Origin: Loktanella sp. M215
Lineage (GTDB): Bacteria > Pseudomonadota > Alphaproteobacteria > Rhodobacterales > Rhodobacteraceae
Assembly (NCBI RefSeq): GCF_021735925.1
Contig: NZ_WMEA01000004.1
Coordinates: forward strand, 372,001 to 436,000
DNA length: 64,000 nucleotides
Reading direction: 5' to 3'
Under the pieces are notes generated by a model that had not been told where the DNA came from, did not search any database, and saw only the letters and a list, made by a program, of their open reading frames with translations. Positions 39,835-49,135 of the stretch are shown in pieces (position 1 is the stretch's first letter; each line of letters begins with the position of its first letter). The position numbers and the translations under genes were made by a program.

Positions 39835-40542
39835 ATGGCCCAAGCCCACTCCCCCTCCATTATCGTATTCGATGTCAACGAGACCCTTCTGGATCTGACG
39901 ACACTGGAACCACTTTTTGAGCGGATGTTTGGGAAGGCCGGCATGATGCGGGAATGGTTCGCCCAACTCATCCTTTACTCCGAAGCGCTGACCCTGTCCG
40001 GTATTTACGTTCCGTTCGGCGACCTTGCCGCTGGCGCACTTCGGATGATCGGTGAAACATCCCACTTAACGGTGGCTGACGGAGATGTGGACGAGTTGGA
40101 ATCACTCATCGGCGCGATGCCGGCCTATGCCGATGTGGCTCCAGCACTGGAGGCCTTGAAGGAGCGCGGATTTCGGCTGGTGACTTTGACGAACTCTGCG
40201 CCTGGCGCTGCACCGACGCCACTCGAACGGGCAGGCCTCGCAAATTACTTCGAGCGGACCTTCTCCGTGCAAGACGTCATGCGGTTCAAGCCTGCACCGG
40301 AAACCTACCGGCATGTGGCAAAGGAATTTGATGCCGAATTGTCCGACCTCTGCATGGTTGCCTGTCATCTCTGGGATACGATCGGCGCTCAGGCAGCAGG
40401 CTGCGCCGCCGCTTTGGTGAGGCGACCTGGAAACGCACCGATGCTCGTCCCAGGCGTGCCCACGCCCAACATCGTGGTCAATGACATGCATCAGCTCGCA
40501 ACGGAGATCATTCAAAAATGGTCCAGGAATTTGATGGCGTAA
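39835..40542 (+). CDS. Haloacid dehalogenase, type II, copy 2
   Basis: 235 residues; AGAGGA before the ATG. Same family and order of motifs as the gene at 9709-10410: FDVNETLLDLTTLEP, LVTLTNS, FKPAPETY and VACHLWDTIGAQAAGCAA. Long blocks are identical between the two while the cap domain differs (ASSIGNED substrate unknown). It stands alone between the esterase and the amino-acid ABC genes. Confidence 0.88.
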   Translation: MAQAHSPSIIVFDVNETLLDLTTLEPLFERMFGKAGMMREWFAQLILYSEALTLSGIYVPFGDLAAGALRMIGETSHLTVADGDVDELESLIGAMPAYADVAPALEALKERGFRLVTLTNSAPGAAPTPLERAGLANYFERTFSVQDVMRFKPAPETYRHVAKEFDAELSDLCMVACHLWDTIGAQAAGCAAALVRRPGNAPMLVPGVPTPNIVVNDMHQLATEIIQKWSRNLMA

Positions 40543-40885
40543 TTGGCTTTTAAAAAGGTACAGCGTTCTTACTGATGAGAACGTGGCATGTCGTGGAGAG
40601 CTTATTTGAGTCAGCACCCTTTGATATCGAACAAATCTAGGTTTATCCCTCAGATGTTCGAGACACCGGCGGCGCAGAAAACCGCGCATCTCAATCATCC
40701 CAGCTTTTACCCCAAGCCTTGCCAGTCCAGCTGACAGCGTTCCGCAATAGCGGCCAAAGCCGGAAAATGCTTCCGAACTCTCCGAGGTTCGTTTGTCGCC
40801 CGTCTTGACTGAGCAACTCCCATTGAAGCGGAAAACTACCATGTTACCTGTTATTCCATCACCGAATGTGGGAAAGGAACGAACC

Positions 40886-41620
40886 ATGATGAAACCGATC
40901 GCAATCGCGGCCTTCGCGCTGGCCTCTACCCTTGGCACGGCACAGGCCGACACAATCAATGTCGGCATGTCGGGCGGCTATTTCCCCTTTATGTTCGTCA
41001 AGCTGGACGAATTGCAGGGGTTCGAGGTCGATTTCATGAACGCCGTCGCCGCAGAGACCGGCGACGACGTGAACTTCATCACCATGTCCTTCTCGGGTCT
41101 GATCGGCGCGCTGGATTCCGGTCGCATCGACACCATCACGTCGGACCGCGAGGCGAAGTTCGCCTTTTCGCAGCCTTACGTCTTTGACGGCGCGCAGGTC
41201 GTGGTGAAGGCGGGCAACGAGGACACGATCACCGGCCCCGCCGACCTGTCAGGCAAGACCGTCGCCGTGAACCTCGGGTCCAACTTCGAAGAGCTGCTGA
41301 ACGCGCTGCCCAATGCCGCCGATATCGACATCAGGACCTATGAAAGCAACATCGCGCAGGACACGGCCCTTGGCCGCGTCGATGCCTTCGTGATGGACCG
41401 CGTCTCCTCTGCCCAGCTGATCGCGGAAAGCCCCCTGCCGCTGGCCCTCGCAGGCAAGCCGTTCAGCGAAATCCGCAACGCCCTGCCCTTCCGCAACGAC
41501 GACGCGGGCAAGGCGCTGCGCGACCGGGTCGATGCCGCCATCACCACGCTGAAGGACAACGGCACGCTTGCCGAAATCTCGAACAAGTGGTTCGGCACCG
41601 ATATCACGGTCGCAGAGTAG
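40886..41620 (+). CDS. Amino-acid ABC transporter substrate-binding protein
   Basis: 244 residues from the first of two tandem ATGs at 40886 (GGAAAGGAAC upstream). Sec signal peptide (MMKPIAIAAFALASTLGTAQ), then a type 2 periplasmic binding fold of solute-binding family 3: GGYFPFMFVKLDELQGFEVD, ALDSGRIDTITSDREAKFAF, and the C-terminal WFGTDIT. It captures a polar amino acid or opine for the permease that follows. The third-position GC of this gene looks higher than in its neighbours, suggesting separate ancestry. Confidence 0.88.
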   Translation: MMKPIAIAAFALASTLGTAQADTINVGMSGGYFPFMFVKLDELQGFEVDFMNAVAAETGDDVNFITMSFSGLIGALDSGRIDTITSDREAKFAFSQPYVFDGAQVVVKAGNEDTITGPADLSGKTVAVNLGSNFEELLNALPNAADIDIRTYESNIAQDTALGRVDAFVMDRVSSAQLIAESPLPLALAGKPFSEIRNALPFRNDDAGKALRDRVDAAITTLKDNGTLAEISNKWFGTDITVAE

Positions 41621-41624
41621 AACC

Positions 41625-42057
41625 ATGCGGGCGCTCGACGTCGACTACATGGTGAGTCTGGTGCCCGTCCTGCTGGGCTACGTCCCACTGACGCTGTTCA
41701 TGGCCTTCATTGGCATGATCTGTGCCTTGGTACTGGCCTCGGTCATGGCTGTGGAACGGGTGTTCCGCATCCCCGTCCTCGACTGGGTCGTGCGGCTCTT
41801 CATCAGCTTCTTTCGCGGCACGCCGCTGCTGGTGCAGCTTTTTCTGTTCTACTACGGCCTGCCGCAGGTGTTTGCCTTTATCGGCAACATCAACGGCGTG
41901 ACCGCCACGATCATGGGTCTGACGCTGCATTTTTCAGCCTACATGGCCGAAAGCATCCGCGCCGCGATCCTTGGCGTCAACCGCAGCCAGTGGGAGGCCT
42001 CGCAGGCCGTCGGCATGACCCAAGGCCAGATGATGCGCCAGATCATCCTGCCAAACT
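41625..42057 (+). pseudogene. Amino-acid ABC permease, truncated
   Basis: Begins 5 nt after the binding-protein stop. Membrane segments (LVPVLLGYVPLTLFMAFIGM and others), FFRGTPLLVQLFLFYYGLPQ and the cytoplasmic EAA-type loop [20 protein letters not shown] match HisM/GlnP-type permeases. The frame leaves the family right after IILP, where IS21 sequence starts. The last membrane helix and the ATPase gene are missing, so this transporter is probably not functional unless another permease serves the binding protein. Confidence 0.85.
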
Positions 42058-42837
42058 CCCGACGACCTTCACTCTGGCCGTCGACCGCCGGTCCAAAAGC
42101 GGGCGAATGGCAGCGTCGACATCCCCGAAGAAGCCAAAGGCGCGCACATGGCTTGTGATCCAGTCCGGCAGTGATTGGGTCCACGTCGCGTCAGCATACG
42201 TGTAATTCGAGGCCCCCAGCGTGGCGACAAACAGTTGTGCCGTGCGCACCTCACCGCTCTTGGGATCGATCACATCGATCGTGTGTCCTGCGCCATCGAC
42301 GAACAGACGCTCCCCGGCCGGATGACGCTGGCGCATCACTGGCGACAGCTTGCCTTCCCACCGGGTATAAAGCTCGCAAAACCGGGAACAGCCGTAGCCT
42401 CAGGATGGTCGGAGCGATATTCTTCCCATAACAGTGACAGCGTCACGCCCTTGCAGCGCAACTCGCGGCGACACGTTGGGTGTTCTGGTCGGCCCCATCA
42501 AACAGACGACGCTCGAGGTCCGTGTCGGACATCTCTGGGGGCAGTGGCCAGCTCAGGCCCAACTCAGCGGCACGATCAAGATAGCCCTGAAAGGTGGTGC
42601 GCCCGATCGCCAGGCTCGCCGCAATTTGACGTCGACAGACCCTCGGATGACAGCCTTAACACATCTCGTATTTTCCGCATCGGCATTCTCTTCATCGGGC
42701 TTCCTTCGTGCCAAAAGGGCGGAAGGCAGCCGGTTACAGATTGCCTCGCAGCAGCACGTCACAGGGGTGGGCGCATACCCCGGAATCGGTGGGCGGATGA
42801 AATCGGAACGGGTGGGCGCATCAAATCGGAATACGCA
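42058..42837 (-). pseudogene. Decayed IS21 istA fragment with terminal repeats
   Basis: Minus-strand pieces of an IstA in several frames: MPMRKIRDVLRLSSEGLS, then [43 protein letters not shown] and [20 protein letters not shown]. At least three frameshifts. The outer end near 42837 has two copies of the element's terminal repeat (GGTGGGCGxATxAAATCGGA). It differs from the intact IS21 at 32 kb. The inner end cuts the ABC permease gene; the rest of the element and istB are gone. Confidence 0.8.
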
Positions 42838-42922
42838 GAGGAGCTGAAGGCGTCTCTGGGGCGCTGCCGTTATGACCGTGGCACGGCCAAGTCCATCCAC
42901 ATGCTCCGGGAACGCCACCAGA

Positions 42923-42982
42923 GACGTACCTCGGGGCATGCTAATGGATCGGTATGATATCGGTTTGATAAGGGGACGCCCG
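42923..42982. repeat. 60-bp inverted repeat, left arm
   Basis: Pairs with 43846-43905 in opposite orientation, 56 of 60 positions identical by my reading. The shared core includes CCGATATCATACCGATCCAT and GAGGTACGTC. It encloses the MgtC gene. The arm lies just outside the decayed IS21 end. Confidence 0.85.
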
Positions 42983-43082
42983 GTGTCCTCGGACACTACC
43001 AAGAGATGATGGGGGACCTGGGTCACGCCCCAATTCTGAAATGGACAAGAGTCGCTGCTCACATGTTGCGCAGACGATTGCT

Positions 43083-43553
43083 TTAAAATCTTTCGATGGA
43101 CTTCAGAAGTCCGATGATGAAAATCGCCAAAGCTGTCGCAAGCACTGCGATCAGCCAAACGCCCAGACCCGCCGCAGTTCCGATTGCCGCGGCAAGCCAG
43201 AGGCTAGCGCCGGTTGTCAGACCTTTGACTTCACCGCGCGTGAAGACAATAAGGCCTGCCGCTAGAAAGGCCACGCCGCCCGTCACAGCCTCGATCATGC
43301 GGATCGGGTCGAGGCGCACGTTGTCCCCGAAATCCTGTCCGACTAGATCCAGCGCCAGCAGGCAGTAGCAGGCCGAAGATAATCCCACCAGCATGTGCGT
43401 CCTAAGGCCGGCAGCTTGATCATTGCTTTCGCGTTCAAAGCCGATGACTGATGTCAAGACCACGGCGCCGATGATCCGAAACATCAGGACGGGCCAAGGC
43501 AGACTGCTGTGGCCCGAAAATTCGTGTGAAAGTGCATCGATGATGTTTGCCAT
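43083..43553 (-). CDS. MgtC/SapB-family membrane protein
   Basis: 156 residues from the ATG at 43553; a TTG at 43613 is an alternative, and neither has a clear ribosome site. Four to five membrane segments with the family signatures GAVVLTSVIGFERE, AAGLRTHMLVGLSSACYCL, RMIEAVTGGVAFLAAGLIV and GEVKGLTTGASLWLAAAIG. MgtC proteins act in low-magnesium growth, virulence and ATP synthase control; many are simply stress membrane proteins. Lies alone between two 60-bp inverted repeats. A GGAAC-N17-AGTT site overlaps the upstream region (43589-43564) and would give an almost leaderless message. Confidence 0.85.
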   Translation of the reverse strand: MANIIDALSHEFSGHSSLPWPVLMFRIIGAVVLTSVIGFERESNDQAAGLRTHMLVGLSSACYCLLALDLVGQDFGDNVRLDPIRMIEAVTGGVAFLAAGLIVFTRGEVKGLTTGASLWLAAAIGTAAGLGVWLIAVLATALAIFIIGLLKSIERF

Positions 43554-43845
43554 TACACGTGCGAACTGCCCGAGATCCCTTTCAGTTCCATGCCGCCGGA
43601 ATTTCAAAGCCAAGTTTGCGACGCCACCATCACAGGTGCTCAGGCGATTTGACCAGATAATTCAGCTTTGAAATGGTAGTTTTCGCTTCTGCCCGGAAAC
43701 AGAGCACGTCGGCCAGCAAGACTGTGAGTCTGAATTAACTTCAATAGCTTTATTCACTTTAAGGCATCTCGGTGGAACGATCTGCCCGAGAGTGCATTGT
43801 GCATGTAGAGTTTCCGCGTTCGTTGTTCCATTGATACTCGGTAAC

Positions 43846-43905
43846 ACGGGCGTCCCCTTATTAATCCGATATCATACCGATCCATAAGCATGCCCGGAGG
43901 TACGT
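43846..43905. repeat. 60-bp inverted repeat, right arm
   Basis: Reverse-complement partner of 42923-42982. It ends one base before the ATG of the SRPBCC gene and includes that gene's ribosome site (GGAGG), so it works as the leader of the SRPBCC operon here. Confidence 0.85.
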
Positions 43906-43906
43906 C

Positions 43907-44593
43907 ATGGTAGATCGTAGCATTGGAAAATGGCGCAATGCTGATTCTGGTCCATCAAGGGCCGGTGGCCATTCACAAGCTGTGTGGCTCACGCTTGGAA
44001 TGGCCGCCCTCATCGGGACCGCAGGACTATTTGCCCTTGCACGCTCCAAGAGCGACAATCTGGATAGATTTCCAGACGACGCGCCCGGTCGGACCGCCCG
44101 ACAATCGTACTTTGGAAATTTTGCCGTTACCGGAAAAACCGTGACGATCGGCAAGCCTCGTCATGAGGTCTACGATTTCTATCGCAATTTCGGCAACCTC
44201 GCCAGATTCATGGAAAACATCACATCCGTACGGACCGTCGGCGACCTGTGCCACTGGGAGATCGATGCGCCGGGCCAGAGCGTGGAAATTGTCACCCGGA
44301 TCGTCTCCGATCGAGCCGGCGAAGAAATCGCGTGGTCATCGACGGAAGGCTCTCAGATCGAAACCCGTGGCAAGGTGTTGTTTCGCGATGCGCCTGGCGA
44401 ACGGGGCACTGAAGTCGAGGCTATAATTGCCTATGATCCCCCGGCCGGAACACTGGGTCGCATGGTTGCCAAGCTCTTTCAGCGCGAGCCAAGTGTTCAG
44501 GGTCGCAGAGACCTTAAGCGGCTCAAGATGATCATGGAAACCGGAGAGATCGCGACAAACCGAAATCGCAAAACCGAACAGGAAGGTCAGTGA
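43907..44593 (+). CDS. SRPBCC-domain membrane-anchored protein
   Basis: 228 residues; GGAGG 6 nt before the ATG. One N-terminal membrane span (AVWLTLGMAALIGTAGLFAL), then a START/polyketide-cyclase-like SRPBCC fold (VTIGKPRHEVYDFYRNFGNL, SVEIVTRIVSDRAGEEIAW). The domain binds hydrophobic ligands in a deep pocket. First gene of a four-gene set with an alcohol dehydrogenase and two short-chain dehydrogenases; it may present a lipid-like substrate. Role inferred only. Confidence 0.82.
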   Translation: MVDRSIGKWRNADSGPSRAGGHSQAVWLTLGMAALIGTAGLFALARSKSDNLDRFPDDAPGRTARQSYFGNFAVTGKTVTIGKPRHEVYDFYRNFGNLARFMENITSVRTVGDLCHWEIDAPGQSVEIVTRIVSDRAGEEIAWSSTEGSQIETRGKVLFRDAPGERGTEVEAIIAYDPPAGTLGRMVAKLFQREPSVQGRRDLKRLKMIMETGEIATNRNRKTEQEGQ

Positions 44594-44594
44594 A

Positions 44595-45776
44595 ATGCGC
44601 GCTTTGACTTGGCAGGGAAAGCACGACGTCCGGGTGGAAACGTTGCCCGATCCTGAAATCGTCAACCCACGTGATGCGATCATCGAAGTGACCTCGACTG
44701 CGATCTGTGGGTCTGATCTGCACCTCTACGATGCCGTCATACCTGGGCTGAAATCCGGCGATATTCTGGGTCATGAATTCATGGGCCGTGTGGTCGACGT
44801 GGGGCCGGGTAGTACGTTGCAAAAGGGCCAGCGGGTTGTCGTGCCCTTCACGATTTCCTGTGGGGGGTGCTTTCACTGCAAGCAACTGCAATTCTCTGCC
44901 TGCGCCAATTCCAATCCTGTCGACAACCAGGATCTGACTGAACCGCTTTACGGTCATGCGTTGAGCGGGCTTTTTGGATATTCGCATCTGACCGGAGGTT
45001 ATCCCGGTGGTCAGGCGGAATACGTTCGTGTGCCCTACTCCGACGTCGGACCCATCGTGATCCCCGACGGGATGGAGGACGATGACGTGTTGTTCCTGTC
45101 CGATATTCTACCAACCGGCTGGATGGCCGCGGAAAACGCCCAGATTGAACAGGGTGACACGGTCGCCGTTTGGGGGTGTGGGCCCGTCGGACTGTTCGCA
45201 ATCCAAAGTGCCCTGCTGATGGGCGCGCACAAGGTGATCGCCATCGATCATTATCCCAATCGCCTGAAACTGGCCCGTGACCTTGGTGCCGATGTCATCG
45301 ACTACAAACAGACCCATGTTCTCGAGGCCCTGATGGAAATGTCAGGTGGCATGGGGCCCGATGCTGTGATCGACGCCGTCGGTATGGAAAGTCACGGCAT
45401 GACGCCCGATGCGGTCATGGATGATATCAAGCAGACCGTCGGGATTGGGGCCGATGGTGGTCACGCGCTGAGAGAAGCGATTTTGGCCGTCCGCAAAGGG
45501 GGACGTGTCTCGATCCCGGGTGTCTATGGCGGATTCCTCGACAAGTTTCCGTTAGGCGCCATGATGGAAAAGGGTCTGCAGATCCGGACCGGTCAGACCC
45601 ACGTGCAACGTTACCTCAAGGAGCTTTTGCAACGCATCGGTGAAGGGCAGATCGACAGCCGCTTTATGATCTCGCACCGTCTCCCGCTGGAAGACGCCGC
45701 ACGGGGGTACGAAAATTTCCGCTATAACCAGAATGATTGGACTAAGGTCGTTCTGAAGCCGAGCACAGCGTCATGA
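44595..45776 (+). CDS. Zinc-dependent alcohol dehydrogenase (formaldehyde-dehydrogenase-like)
   Basis: 393 residues, AGGAAGG before the ATG, 1 nt after the previous stop. GroES-like domain with catalytic zinc ligands in AICGSDLHLYD and GHEFMGRVVDVG, a structural zinc region (CGGCFHCKQLQFSAC) and an NAD-binding Rossmann motif VAVWGCGPVGLFAI. The long insertion before the Rossmann fold resembles glutathione-independent formaldehyde dehydrogenases. Substrate unknown. Overlaps the next gene by ATGA. Confidence 0.9.
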   Translation: MRALTWQGKHDVRVETLPDPEIVNPRDAIIEVTSTAICGSDLHLYDAVIPGLKSGDILGHEFMGRVVDVGPGSTLQKGQRVVVPFTISCGGCFHCKQLQFSACANSNPVDNQDLTEPLYGHALSGLFGYSHLTGGYPGGQAEYVRVPYSDVGPIVIPDGMEDDDVLFLSDILPTGWMAAENAQIEQGDTVAVWGCGPVGLFAIQSALLMGAHKVIAIDHYPNRLKLARDLGADVIDYKQTHVLEALMEMSGGMGPDAVIDAVGMESHGMTPDAVMDDIKQTVGIGADGGHALREAILAVRKGGRVSIPGVYGGFLDKFPLGAMMEKGLQIRTGQTHVQRYLKELLQRIGEGQIDSRFMISHRLPLEDAARGYENFRYNQNDWTKVVLKPSTAS

Positions 45777-46555
45777 GTACCGCACAATTGGCCGTCGTGA
45801 CCGGCGCCTCGACCGGCATTGGTCTTGAGCTGGCAAAGCGGTTTGCATTGTACGGGCACGACCTGATTGTCTGCGCCAATGAATCCCGGATCGTAGAGGT
45901 GGCAGAACAATTACGCACGCAGGTCAATGTTGAGGTGGTCGAAGCCGACACGGGGACAAGAGCGGGTATCGATGCGTTGTGGTCCGCGATCGGGGACCGG
46001 GACGTCGATTACCTGTGCGCCAATGCCGGTATCGGGCTGGGTCATGCCTTCCTTGAACAGGACTGGGACGACGTCAAACCCGTGATCGATCTGAACGTCG
46101 CCGGCACCACGGCGCTCTTGCACCGGACGATCCGGAAAATGCGCCAACGTGGCGAGGGACGTATTCTCATTACCGGCTCCATCGCAGGGTTAATGCCCGG
46201 TAGCTTTCAGGCGGTATACAACGCGACGAAGGCCTATCTCGACAACCTGAGCTGGGCCTTGCGGAACGAAGTGCAGGACACCGGTATTACCGTGACCTGC
46301 CTGATGCCCGGACCAACGGATACGGAATTTTTCAGCCGTGCCGGGATGGAGGACACGCCCGTCGGCCAAAGCGACGGCAAGGCCGATCCCGCGGCCGTGG
46401 CGAAGGCTGGTTATGACGCGATGATGCGCGGCAGCAGCGGCGTCACGCCCGGCATGATGAACAAGATCCAGGCCGCGATGGCCAATATCCTGCCAGACAG
46501 CGTCATGGCGCAGCTTCACCGCCGGATGGCCGAGCCAAACAGCGGAGGGAAATAA
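45773..46555 (+). CDS. Short-chain dehydrogenase/reductase, copy 1
   Basis: 260 residues. Cofactor motif TGASTGIGLELAKRF, NAG motif CANAGIG, catalytic Ser in LITGSIAG and YxxxK in VYNATKAYLDN. Starts inside the dehydrogenase gene (ATGA). NAD(P)-dependent oxidoreductase; substrate unknown. The following gene is a clear tandem paralogue. Confidence 0.9.
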   Translation: MSTAQLAVVTGASTGIGLELAKRFALYGHDLIVCANESRIVEVAEQLRTQVNVEVVEADTGTRAGIDALWSAIGDRDVDYLCANAGIGLGHAFLEQDWDDVKPVIDLNVAGTTALLHRTIRKMRQRGEGRILITGSIAGLMPGSFQAVYNATKAYLDNLSWALRNEVQDTGITVTCLMPGPTDTEFFSRAGMEDTPVGQSDGKADPAAVAKAGYDAMMRGSSGVTPGMMNKIQAAMANILPDSVMAQLHRRMAEPNSGGK

Positions 46556-46556
46556 C

Positions 46557-47342
46557 ATGTCGACGAAGGGTTTTGCCGTTGTCACCGGTGCATCCAGCGG
46601 TATCGGGTATCAACTGGCCCGCATCGCGGTCGAAGACGGCTACGACCTGCTGATCTGCGCGGATGAGCCTCAGATTGAGGAGGCTGCCGAGAAGTTGCGC
46701 CGCCTTGGCGGGATCATCGAGGCTGTGCAGACCGACCTTGCAACAGCTGACGGCATGACCGCGCTGTGGGACAGGATCGGCGAGCGCGAACCCGACCTGT
46801 TTTTTGCCAACGCTGGCCGCGCCCTTGGCCGGGCGTTTCACGAACAGGACTGGGACGATGTCGAAGCATTGATTGACCTCAACATCTTTCAGACAACCAA
46901 TACGCTGCACCGTGTCGGACAGCGTATGGCCAGGCGGGGTCAGGGTCGCATTCTGGTCACAGGCTCTATCGGTGGCTATGTGCCGGGACCCTACGACGCC
47001 GTCTATGACGCGACCAAGGCCTATATCAACAGCCTGTGCGCTGCGCTCGGCGATGAATGGGAGGGCAACGGCGTCACGTTGACATGCCTGATGCCGGGAC
47101 CTGTAGAAACGAAGATCTTTGACCGTAACGATCTCGGCGATACGCCCATCGGTCGCAGCGACAACAAGGATGATCCCACGCAGGTCGCGCGTGCGGGCTA
47201 TGATGCCATGATGCGTGGTGATCGCGCCAAGGTCCCCGGTGTCGCGTGGACGGTATCAAAAATGCTTTCTGGCATCGTGCCTGGCAGCATAAAGGCCATG
47301 CTGCACAGGAGCCAGGTGGAGCCTGATGGCAAAAGCAAGTAA
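46557..47342 (+). CDS. Short-chain dehydrogenase/reductase, copy 2
   Basis: 261 residues, GGAGGG before the ATG. Same motifs as the previous gene: TGASSGIGYQLARIA, FANAGRALGRAFHEQDWDDV, VTGSIGGYVPG and VYDATKAYINS. The tandem pair shares the segment EQDWDDV and the C-terminal LHR...EP layout, so they arose by local duplication. Last gene of the SRPBCC operon. Confidence 0.9.
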   Translation: MSTKGFAVVTGASSGIGYQLARIAVEDGYDLLICADEPQIEEAAEKLRRLGGIIEAVQTDLATADGMTALWDRIGEREPDLFFANAGRALGRAFHEQDWDDVEALIDLNIFQTTNTLHRVGQRMARRGQGRILVTGSIGGYVPGPYDAVYDATKAYINSLCAALGDEWEGNGVTLTCLMPGPVETKIFDRNDLGDTPIGRSDNKDDPTQVARAGYDAMMRGDRAKVPGVAWTVSKMLSGIVPGSIKAMLHRSQVEPDGKSK

Positions 47343-47732
47343 ACGTGACGACACTTTATGAAAACATCAGGCGATATAGATTTTGTACGTGCCTTCAATC
47401 AGATAGCGGACGCAGTTAATGCAGCACTTCATGATTGTTGACGGTGCACTGCCACCCCACCAACACGGCTGATGGAACTCAGCTGGTTTGCCTGATCTCA
47501 AGATGGATATCTCAACCGATGGCACCGTTTGACAGCACTCTGCACCTGCGACGCGACCCCTACCGCTTTGTCGGCAAAACATGCGCCAAAATCGGCAGTG
47601 ACGCGTTCAAATCGCGCTTGATGCTGGAACCGACAGTATTCCTGAGCGGCGTGGAGGCGGCGCGCTTTTTCTACGATACGACCGTATTCAAACGCCACGG
47701 CGCGGCACCCGGCTTTCTCAAGAAGACGTTGT

Positions 47733-49135
47733 GATCGTGTCCCAATGCTTGGTGTAAGAAGCGCGACCCTTGGAGAGGTCCGAGACTGATCAGGAGGCCA
47801 CGGCGGGCAGCCTGACGGTTGGATTGTCGGTTACGCGTGCGAGAGTTTCAAGCGACATGTAGCGCCGCGCCACGGCCCATTCGTCGTTGGTCTCCAACAT
47901 GAGCGCACCGACCAGCCTTATGATTGAGGCATCGTTTGGAAATATCCCGATGACATCGGCCCGTCGCTTGATCTCACGGTTTACCCGTTCGAGTGGATTT
48001 GTTGATGCGATCTGCGTCCAATGCTCGCGGGGGAAGGACATGTAAGCCAGCACATCGTCGCGCGAGGTATCCATAAGGGCACCAAGCTTGGGCTGTTTTT
48101 CGCGGAGCGCGTCGGCGACAACATCCCACTGCGCCTCGGCTTCAACCTTGGTGTCCTAGGCGAAGATCGTCTTCAGCATCGCCGCGACAGCCATGCGTTG
48201 CTTGGCCGGCGCATGGGCGAGCGCGTTCCGCATCCAGTGAACGCGGCACCTCTGTTGAGTGGCATTGAAGACGCGGCGCGCGGCGGCCCTCAGTCCCTTG
48301 TGGTCATCGGCGATTACGAGTTTCACGCCGCGGAGCCCACGGTCAGCAAGGCTGCGGAGAAAGTCGGTCCAGAAGGTCTCCGCTTCGGACGGGCCGGTGG
48401 CAACGCCCAGCACTTCGCGCTTGCCGTCCTCGTTCACCGCCACGGCCACTATCACGGCACGGCTGACGATCCGCCCGCCCTCACGCACCTTGAGGTAGGT
48501 GACATCCAGCCAGAGGTAGGGCCAGGCTCCTTCCAGCGGCCGGGTCAGGAAAGCGTTCACCCGGTCATCAATCTCAGCACACAGGCGGCTGACCTGGCTC
48601 TTGGACATGCCGCCTGCGCCCATGGCCTTCACAAGATCATCGACCGAGCGGGTGGAAATCCCTTGAACATAAGCCTCCTGAATGACCGCAACCAACGCCT
48701 TCTCAGCGGTGCGCCGAGGCTCCAGGAAGCTCGGCAGGTAGCTGCCTTTACGCAGCTTCGGGATCTCCAGCGAGATCCGCCCCGCACGCGTATCCCAATC
48801 CCGTTCCCGGTATCCGTTGCGCTGAACCTCGCGCAGGGGCGAGCGCGTGCCCTTCGCAACACCCGTGTGCAGTTCCACCTCCACCTCCATGATCCGCTCA
48901 GCTGCGTAGGACAGCATCTCGCGCACCAGATCCGTGTCAGCCTGCTTTTCAATCAGCGCGATCAGCGCCATTCTGTCGTCGGTCATCGTCGTCTTCTCCG
49001 GTTATGGTTACAGGTCTCGCAACCCGAACCTTCTCCGAAAATCGGCGGTGACCGCCAGCATTACCGCCGGCCGCGCGCTGCGCTACGCCGGAGGCTCCGC
49101 GCGCGGCCTCTTACACCAACTGGTGGGACACGGCC
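47733..49135 (-). mobile_element. IS256-family element with exact ends and 8-bp duplication
   Basis: 1403 bp. The inverted ends share GTGTCCCA....TTGGTGTAAGA (from 47737 and, on the other strand, from 49131). Both are flanked by GACGTTGT (47725-47732 and 49136-49143). It contains one transposase gene, broken by an amber codon. Confidence 0.93.
47790..48986 (-). pseudogene. IS256 mutator-type transposase with one amber codon
   Basis: 399 codons in one frame, interrupted only by TAG at 48156-48158. DDE residues are seen in [15 protein letters not shown] and [15 protein letters not shown], with the C-terminal REHWTQIASTNPLERVNREI holding the Glu. The stop falls in MLKTIFA-stop-DTKVEAEAQWD, where the family has Gln (CAG). 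A single C-to-T change explains it. Everything else is intact. Confidence 0.88.

Noticed and set aside
48021..49120. Plus-strand frame fused to the P450 C-terminal half
   Set aside because: The 5' part is antisense of the IS256 transposase; only bases after 49143 belong to the P450.
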